DNA from: Effrenium voratum
Lineage: Eukaryota > Sar > Dinophyceae > Suessiales > Symbiodiniaceae
Reading direction: 5' to 3'
Assembly: GCA_963377175.1 (NCBI GenBank)
Contig: CAUJNA010000535.1
Coordinates: forward strand, 988,501-1,052,500
Length of the DNA: 64,000 nt
The notes beneath the pieces are model-generated. The model was not told where the DNA came from. It made no database searches and saw only the letters and a list, made by a program, of their open reading frames with translations. Shown here piece after piece: positions 57,126 to 64,000 of this stretch. Position 1 is the stretch's first letter; every line of letters starts with the position of its first letter. The translations under genes were made by a program, and so were the position numbers.

Positions 57126-60060
57126 GGCTGGCGATGAATAAAGGATACACTATTCAAACTTGCGCAAAGCCAAACGCTGCCATGCGCATAGCGTGCAGGT
57201 GCCTACCATGTCAAGCAACAACACATTGGAAGTCTGTTGCACTCAGCAAGTTCAAGAGATGCTCAAAAACCTTCGCTGGCTGTGGAAAACAGGGCTCCGA
57301 AACAAAGTTGGTTCATGGTTTCGCCTCAAAGTACCTTGCCGCTGTTGAACGAAGGTCCACATCCAGCGGACAGAAATAACATCCAGATGCGGTGCGGTGC
57401 TCAGTGCTTAACCACCTTTGGCCCAGGGGCTTGCAATCGATGCAGAAGAGGAAGCTGATGAAGCCGCTAAAGCCCTCCTCAGGGATAGCCGGGGCGTGGG
57501 TTGCAATGAGCGAGGTCTAGTCTGGATGCCATACGTGGATTCTCCTGGCAATAACGTAAGGAACACAAAGAGGAGATGCTTCCCACAGAAACAAGGGTCC
57601 AGTACTAAAAAACGGATTCTTGGGTTCCATGCCAAGCAAGGCAGTGCCTCATGTTGTGCCTTTTGCCTTCCTCTGAAGAAGATCCATTGGTGGAGCACAA
57701 CAAAACCTCACCCAGGCACTACCCAAGGTAAATAGGGCATATGACGATCACTATATAGCCGATAGCCAATGTATAAAGATGTTGCGCTGGCAAAAGATGG
57801 ACCTCACCTGTGAGCTGTCTTTGAAGGAATCCAAAGCCTCTGCAGCAGCCGAGTGATGCATCTGCCAAACCAATCACACAAAAGAAGTAGTCCTTGAGAA
57901 GTCGGCTCTCTTTGGCCGAAGTGCTGTCTTTTTCTTCATGTACCAATATATGCATGCCTTTGCATACGCATGTAATTGCACACGCATATATATATATATA
58001 TAATACATATATATATATATATATGCGTCCGATATACATATATATATATATATACACACACATATGCATGAAGCATAAAATTGGCACATGCCAAAGAACC
58101 TCCTGATTAAAAACGCCCGGCTTTCCCAGCCGACTGCCAACCAATACTGGGCGCCCACAAGCTTTGGCCAAAAGACCCTTCTTGATGTTTTGCCGGACGT
58201 CCCTGTCCGTCCCAAAAGTGTCTTTGCAAAAACGAGGTTTGACAAGCTCGTACAGGGTACCCCACCCTTGCAAGAGTGCAACCCTCTTGAAGAGCACAAA
58301 ACCCCTCTCTCCAGCTTTGGAAAATACTACATGCAATGTCCCTTTACTTTCCTGTTCTATTGTCCAGACAGGGCACCCAGCAAAAGACCAGAGAGGATTG
58401 GCCAGGTCTAGGCTAATCCGAGGGGGCCGCCCAGAGGACCCTCCATCCGGTTTTCCAAGACCTTGAAGGGGGCGGAGCATTAATCATGTCCCCCCATTAT
58501 GCGTCTATCAAGCAACACACAAGGGAAACAACTGAAGCCTGGCGCCAAGTCTCGAAGACGAACTCGAAGTAGTGCGCAAGCTGCTCACCGGGCCCGCCGT
58601 GAGTGCCGCCCAGGCCATTGTAAATGCCCAGCTGAATCACGGCAATGGCCAGCGTCAGGACCGTCGCCTTTCACCGCCAAGCAAATGAAAGATGGCGCAA
58701 AGGAATTTCGAGCTAACTCAGAGGGTTGCGTCACAAACGAATCTTTGCCAAGAGAAGTGATGAGCAGTTATGCACACTTGCAACCGTAGAGCAGGAAGAA
58801 TCTTTAAGAAGTTGAGGGTTTGACCTGGTCCTAGAGATTCTGAAACCCAGCTTTCAGGGGACCTGAAAATTCCTCTTGCCTCCCGCTTTTCTCGAGACGC
58901 ATGGTTGAGATCTTCCATTTTGCCAGCTGGGCGCATAACTTGTGGAAAGTCGTGTTTCTTGCGCGCCTACCTCTTGCGAGTGACTTTGAACATCGTATAA
59001 AGACGTGCCACGCGTATTCACGCGCCTAGCTCTCAAATCAATCTGGGTCACGAGCTTGGGCTCTCTGCTTGGACCCTGGCACTTCTTGGGATAGTGGGAA
59101 GCAACTATCAACCACACAGAAGTCAACAAGGATACGTTATCGTTTGGCTTTGGTTGACTTTTTCTGCCTCGCAGCAAATCTGTGAGCGCTTCCCCAATTG
59201 GCTGGATTCCCTCGAATTGGCACAAAGGTGTTTTGCCAGTACCTCTCTTTAAAGCCGTCCAAGCGGGCTAACAATTTCAGGAAACACCTCCTGGCAGAAC
59301 TCAAACGGGCGACCCTGTGCCTATGAGGAGAAGAGCGACTCCCCAACATGTGTTCTCGGGACGCTGGACAGGCGACAATCGGCGCAATGGAATTGCATGC
59401 GGTTGGTTTCTGGAGGACGGTTTTCGTTTCTTGCTGTTGACAACCATGAACACAGCAAATTTGGACGACATTAGATTTGCATTGTGCAAGCTTCCTGCCC
59501 TTAAGCTTAAAGTTGAAGCTGTTGCCAAACGCCCGAAGAAGGCGCCCTAAAGCACCCATGGATGTGTCTTGCATGAGAGCTATCAAACATCATGACAAGG
59601 AAATATGTTCCGGTTGAAGATCGCTTTGTGTACAGTGTGGCATTCTCTGCTTTCGCTCAACTACACCGCGAACCCGGACCAAGCAAACTTAATCACGACG
59701 CAGATGGTATTTAGCACGGCCGTGAAAACAAGAAGTTGGGCACAAGGCACAGGCCGTGGTCACACACCATCGTGCTAAATTCGCGCCGGGCATCGGCAAA
59801 TTGGAAGAGTAAACCACTCTCCCGCAAGGAATGCTTCTTCACCAGGCTGTAGACAAATATCATGTCCAGAATGGCCATGGTGATTTCCTCAGAGGCTTTG
59901 GGAAAGACTTGCTTACACAACCAGCTCCGGTATCCTGCAAGGGGAATTACGGAAACTACGTCTTTTAACAGACATACGGACAAAGCTGTAAGCATCCAAT
60001 TGCCATGAGTTGGGGCTGCTGCTGCTCCATGCACACCCTGCCCCTTGAAAACTGCCCTAT
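57126..60060. other. No gene recognised; (TA)n tracts
   Basis: (TA)n runs at about 57987-58060. Protein-like frames occur at 59137-59586 (minus) and 59317-59550 (plus) on overlapping DNA with no domain, so neither is called. Confidence 0.45.
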
Positions 60061-60080
60061 CCCACCCAACCCGCCCACGC

Positions 60081-60213
60081 ATCCATCCATCCATCCGTCC
60101 GTCCATCCGTCCGTCCGTCCGTCAGTCCGTCCATCCATCCATCCATCCATCCATCCATCCATCCATCCATCCATCCATCCATCCATCCATCCATCCATCC
60201 ATCCATCCATCCC
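60081..60213. repeat. (ATCC)n / (GTCC)n tetranucleotide microsatellite
   Basis: About 33 units. Trp-Met-Asp and His-Pro-Ser frames over it are artefacts. A CCCTAACC word follows at about 60276-60285. Confidence 0.95.
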
Positions 60214-60613
60214 TCCGCCAGCCCGCCCGCCAGCCCGCCCGCCCCACCGCGCTCAGCCCAACCCAACTCACCCCTACCCTAACCTACCCGAGCCCGGCGA
60301 ACCAAACTGAACTGTTCTGCAGCGGAAGCTTGCGTGTCACTTTGCAGTTTGGCTTGGCTGCCAGGGAAATGGCCCAGCTGCTTCTGAGTTCAGCCCCCGG
60401 AACCCGTCTCGGAACCCCCGGAAAGCAGGCTGGGGCTTGGGTTGTCTCACTGCTACTGTGGATTGACGGAACAGCCCGCCTGCTGAGTGGTTTCCCCCAG
60501 AATGAAGAACTAGCGTACAGTATAATTGTTTGTTCTTTGAATATCAAAACTGTTTCAAAGTGAATCTACTATTAGTTGTCCTGTTATTTCCTCAGATGAG
60601 AAATACGGACTGC

Positions 60614-62885
60614 TCAGGTAGCAATATTCACGTCAGCGCCAGCCACTCGGCTTAAGCAAGGTGGGGAGCCAGGGCTCACTCCCAGTCTCTGGTCGAATCC
60701 TGCGCCAAGCACTAGGCTCTGCAGGCTGCTGGGCAGATTCAGTCCCAATGGTTGGTTGAAGTCGTGGCCAAATGAAAGACTCTGCAAGGACCCCGGAGGT
60801 TCCGTCAAAGGCTGATTGAAGCGATCCCCAAATCTCAGTGTTTGCAGATTGGGCAGATGCACCCCTTGCAAGGGTTGGTTGTATAAGTCTCCAAAGGTCA
60901 GGCTCTGCAGGCTGGGCAGACTCACTCCCTGCAAGCTTTGGTCATATTCGTGGCCAAAGCTTAGGCTCTGCAGGTCGGGCAGATCGACGCCTTGCAGACT
61001 GTGGTTGAACTGACTGCCAAAGGCAAGGCTTTGCAGGGCTTTTGGAAGCGTCACCTGCATGCCTTGGTTGAAGTTGTGGCCAAATGTTAGGCTCTGCAGG
61101 CTGCTGGGCAAATCCGCTCCGAGCAAGCTCATGTTAAACTCATGGCCAAATGTCAGGCTCTGCAGGGTGCTTGGCAGGCCCACGCCTCGCAACGTTTGGT
61201 TGAAGCCCTGACCAAAAGTGATGCTCTGCAGGCTGCTTGGCAGGCTTACTCCTTGCAAACTTTGATTGAACCAAAGGCCAAAGGTTAGGCTGGTCACAGA
61301 CAAGCTTGCTCCTGTGGCCGTCTTGTGGTAGTCACAGCCAATTTTTAGGCTCCTCAGCGTGTCTGGAAGACTCGCTTCGGCCAAGCTTTGGATGAACTCA
61401 TTGCCAAAGCTCAAGCTCTGCAGGCAATGAGGCAGTGTCACTTCCTGTAGGCTTTGATTGAACCTCCGGCCAAACGAGAGGGCTTGCAGGGCGTTGGGCA
61501 GATTTACGCCTCGCAGGCTCTGATCAAAGTGATCCCCAAATGTCAGAATCTGCATGGCGCTTGGCAGAGTCACGCCCTCCAGCTGCTGGTTGAACAAATC
61601 TCCGAAGGTGAGGCTCTGAAGCCCGCTGGGCAAATTCACTCCCTGCAATCTTTGGTTAAAATCGTCGCCTCAGCCCCGGCGTCCACAGAAACGGACAAAA
61701 GGACACCCTCTTTGTTGTTGCTTTCAAAGGGAAACCCTTCCCAACAAGCGAGAGAAAGGATGCCACTGGCCAACCGGGTTGCCAAAGGTCAAGCTCCGTA
61801 GGGCTGCGGGCAAGCTCACTCCCAGCAGGCTGTGATTAAAGAAGAAGCCGAAGGTCAAGTTCTGCAAGCTCTCAGGCAACGTCACTCCGTCCAAGCTTTG
61901 GTTGAACAAATCCCCCATCGTCCTGAAGCAGTTAGTTGATCCCTTGATGAAGCTTCTTTCTAAAGAGGATGTGTCACACACACACACACACATAGGTGTC
62001 CTTTTAGAGGAAATAGATGACCCTGGTAGATGATTAAACTACCAGATAAACCAGGGCCATCTATTTTTCTACCAAAACAACCAAAAAGGACCCAATGGTC
62101 ATAAAATCGCCCCAAAGTCAAGTGCAACTGGCTGTGCGAACCGAGCGTCAAGCTTCGCAAAGTATCAGGTAGACTCACTCCCCGCAAGCTTCGGTCGTTT
62201 TTGCAGCCGGCGGTCAAGCATTGTAGACTGGCCACATCAACCCCCTGCAGACTTTGGTTGAACTGATCACCAAACCTTGGCCATTGTGCACTGCCCAAAA
62301 AAAAGGAACTGGCTACCTTTTCTGCTTTTTGCTAGATGCCCAGACGCCTGTTCAGCGCTTTTTGCCCCCGAGGTTTTCCAGGCCAAGTAATTTCGGGCCG
62401 AGCACTGGTGAAATGCACATGGGTGTATCATTTTAGAAATTGGACCCCCCAAAATGGGTGGCTTTCCTTTTGACAGGGGGTAGCCACAATTGCAAAAAAG
62501 AAGAAAAAAAGAGAAAAAACCGAGCCACCCACATGGCCAACCAAAAAGTAGCTTGAAGATCCAAGCAAATAGCATCCAAGAAACATCAGGCACTGCAGGT
62601 TTGGTAGACTCAGTCCTTGCAGGCTTTGGTTGAAGCGGTGCCCAAATGTCAGACTCTGCAGGTTGGGCAGGTGCAGTCCTCTTAAGCTTTGGTTGAACTG
62701 ATTGCCAAAGGTCAGGCTTTGCAGAGAGCCGGGCAAACACACCTCTTGCAAACTCTGATTGAACTCATAGCCGAAAGTTAGGCTCTGCAAAGTCAGAGGC
62801 AGAGTCAGTCCCTGCAGACTTTGGTTGAAGGAATCGCCAAAGGTGAGGCTCTGCAAGGTCTGCGCCAAGCCCAGGATTGGCAAAA
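60614..62885 (-). CDS. FNIP/LRR-type repeat protein, multi-exon
   Basis: The repeat (consensus FGxxFNQSLxGVxLPxxLQSLT, about 23 residues) occurs roughly 20 times. Coding blocks: about 62860-62585, 62275-62110, 61920-61783 and 61668-60614 (stop TGA). The clearest junction joins LTFG at 61783 (GC donor TTTG|GCAACC) to DDFNQ at 61668 (acceptor CTGAG|GC), splitting the conserved Gly codon in phase 1. FNIP repeats form curved leucine-rich scaffolds for protein binding and are expanded in amoebae and other protists. No signal peptide or other domain was seen, and the 5' exon was not found; a GTAAGG donor near 62929 may close an upstream exon. A (CA)n run sits in the intron at 61977-61992. Confidence 0.7.
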
Positions 62886-62939
62886 GCTCCAAGGTGCTTC
62901 TTTGCCAGCACATGTCCACAATTCCTTACCGTCCGTCTG

Positions 62940-64000
62940 ATACCCTCCAAATGGATTGCCCAGTGTCAAACAGAGCCTCTGGTGAAAATCACAATCTGCC
63001 AATCCATATTTAGCTTTGTTTGAGAACATCAACAAACACACGCAATTTAGCACCCAGATGGGCGATAAAACTGAATGCGCTTGTTGCAGCGCCTAAAAAT
63101 CGGCCAATATCAAAAAGGCGAAAACACAACACAGCCAAAAGAGCGAAACAAAACTGGGGACACATGAGGCCTGGGCAAAGTCACACGTATCCCAAAAGGA
63201 CTTTGCACAAATGGGCTGTTCTCTTGGTTGTGTGGAAACTTGGCTTGCCCTCTAAACCAACAGCGACTACCAGTGATATAGCCCATTGCTCATATGATCT
63301 AAAGACCCTCAGAGGGTAGAAATTTGGTCGTTGAAAGGAAAGCAGAGGACATCGCTCAGGATATCCCTGAGGGACCTGCACATGTTTGGTGAGCTTGTTT
63401 CACGCCTGTTGCACCATGTGAGCTCACTATATGCTTGTCAACATGGTCATCCAAACAATGTATCGTCCAGCAACTCGGGAGCTGAGAAACAACAAGAGCG
63501 AAACCTCCATTTGCTTAAAACCAACAAGGGAAAACAAGGGAAAACGGCACATATTCATAAACGAATGCAAACAAAAAAACTGGCCGTCGCAAAGGCTCCC
63601 TCCAGCACCTGAGGGTCCCTTTCAAGGCTATGTTCCGTCAGCACATCCCAGGCCATCAGTAGATTGATTTGGCCTCAGCGCCGCTTCTTTCCACCAAGCT
63701 GCCATGGGAACCAAAACCCCCCTGTATTTTGGCGCTTCCTCTACAGGTTTTCCGGCGCACAACACAAGGACCTGCAAAAAAAAGGATTACGGGAATAAAT
63801 ACATAAAATAAATCAAACAAATGATGGTTGCCTTTTTGGCTTCTCCTTGAAACCAACCAAACGGGGGTTTCCCAAAAAAAGTCACACTACATTGGTGGTT
63901 TAGATAGGGCTTTGCTTCCCAGTCCTTTTGAAGATGTGACTGATTCCGAAAGCCCGGCTGTTGGCCGGCTGGCTGATTCCGCCGCTCTGGCTGGCTGGCT
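62940..64000. other. No gene recognised
   Basis: Short frames only. The window ends in GGCTGGCT repeats at about 63965-64000. The 5' end of the FNIP-repeat gene may lie here. Confidence 0.4.

Noticed and set aside
57126..57200. Spliced-leader relict upstream of the transporter
   Set aside because: GTTTGGCTTTGCGCAAG resembles the leader only with several insertions; not better than chance.
59137..59586. Overlapping protein-like frames on both strands
   Set aside because: Neither has a domain or a convincing splice context, and they exclude each other.
60005..60563. His-Pro-Ser and Trp-Met-Asp repeat proteins
   Set aside because: ATCC microsatellite artefact.

Overview
The window looks like a stretch of dinoflagellate nuclear DNA, probably Symbiodiniaceae-like. 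Four things in the sequence point that way. Introns start with GT, GC and possibly GA and end in AG, often followed by G. A 14-base match to the 3' end of the dinoflagellate spliced leader lies in an intron. Copia-type retroelements and long microsatellites are abundant. Genes are few and far apart. No rRNA, tRNA, CRISPR array, bacterial operon or organelle gene was recognised.

Layout. 1-2.4 kb: no gene. 2.4-6.4 kb (minus): a three-exon gene for a receptor-like membrane protein with a signal peptide, two Calx-beta-like domains, a Cys-rich segment, three membrane segments and a cytosolic SHxWG (TIR-like) domain. 6.9-33.3 kb (minus): small exons, each encoding an LFG or LFDE motif, together resembling the disordered tail of FAM21/WASHC2. 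They appear to belong to one very long gene whose introns hold a 10.8 kb retroelement (14.46-25.25 kb), a 1.4 kb polypurine tract, a GA microsatellite and a 1.5 kb minisatellite. 35.8-43 kb (plus): a decayed Ty1/copia element with gag-like, protease, methyltransferase-like, reverse transcriptase, RNase H and a 3' ORF. 43-47 kb: AT-rich DNA, a telomere-like tract and a foldback repeat. 47.0-51.1 kb (minus): two abutting reading frames, a P-loop NTPase-like protein (frameshifted) and a Cys-cluster protein related to KDZ transposases, probably one mobile or domesticated unit. 53.3-55.6 kb: microsatellites and a 427-bp tandem repeat. 55.7-57.1 kb (minus): an intact intronless MFS (monocarboxylate-type) transporter. 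60.6-62.9 kb (minus): a gene of FNIP/LRR-type repeats split by introns. 63-64 kb: no gene.

The best-supported host genes are the transporter, the Calx-beta/SHxWG receptor and the FNIP-repeat gene. The LF-motif gene is well supported as a series of exons but not as one complete transcript. The least ordinary content is in the mobile elements: an RNA 2'-phosphotransferase (Tpt1/KptA)-like domain and methyltransferase-like domains sit beside copia enzymes. Exon boundaries were set by eye from splice signals and reading phase and were not checked against transcripts.
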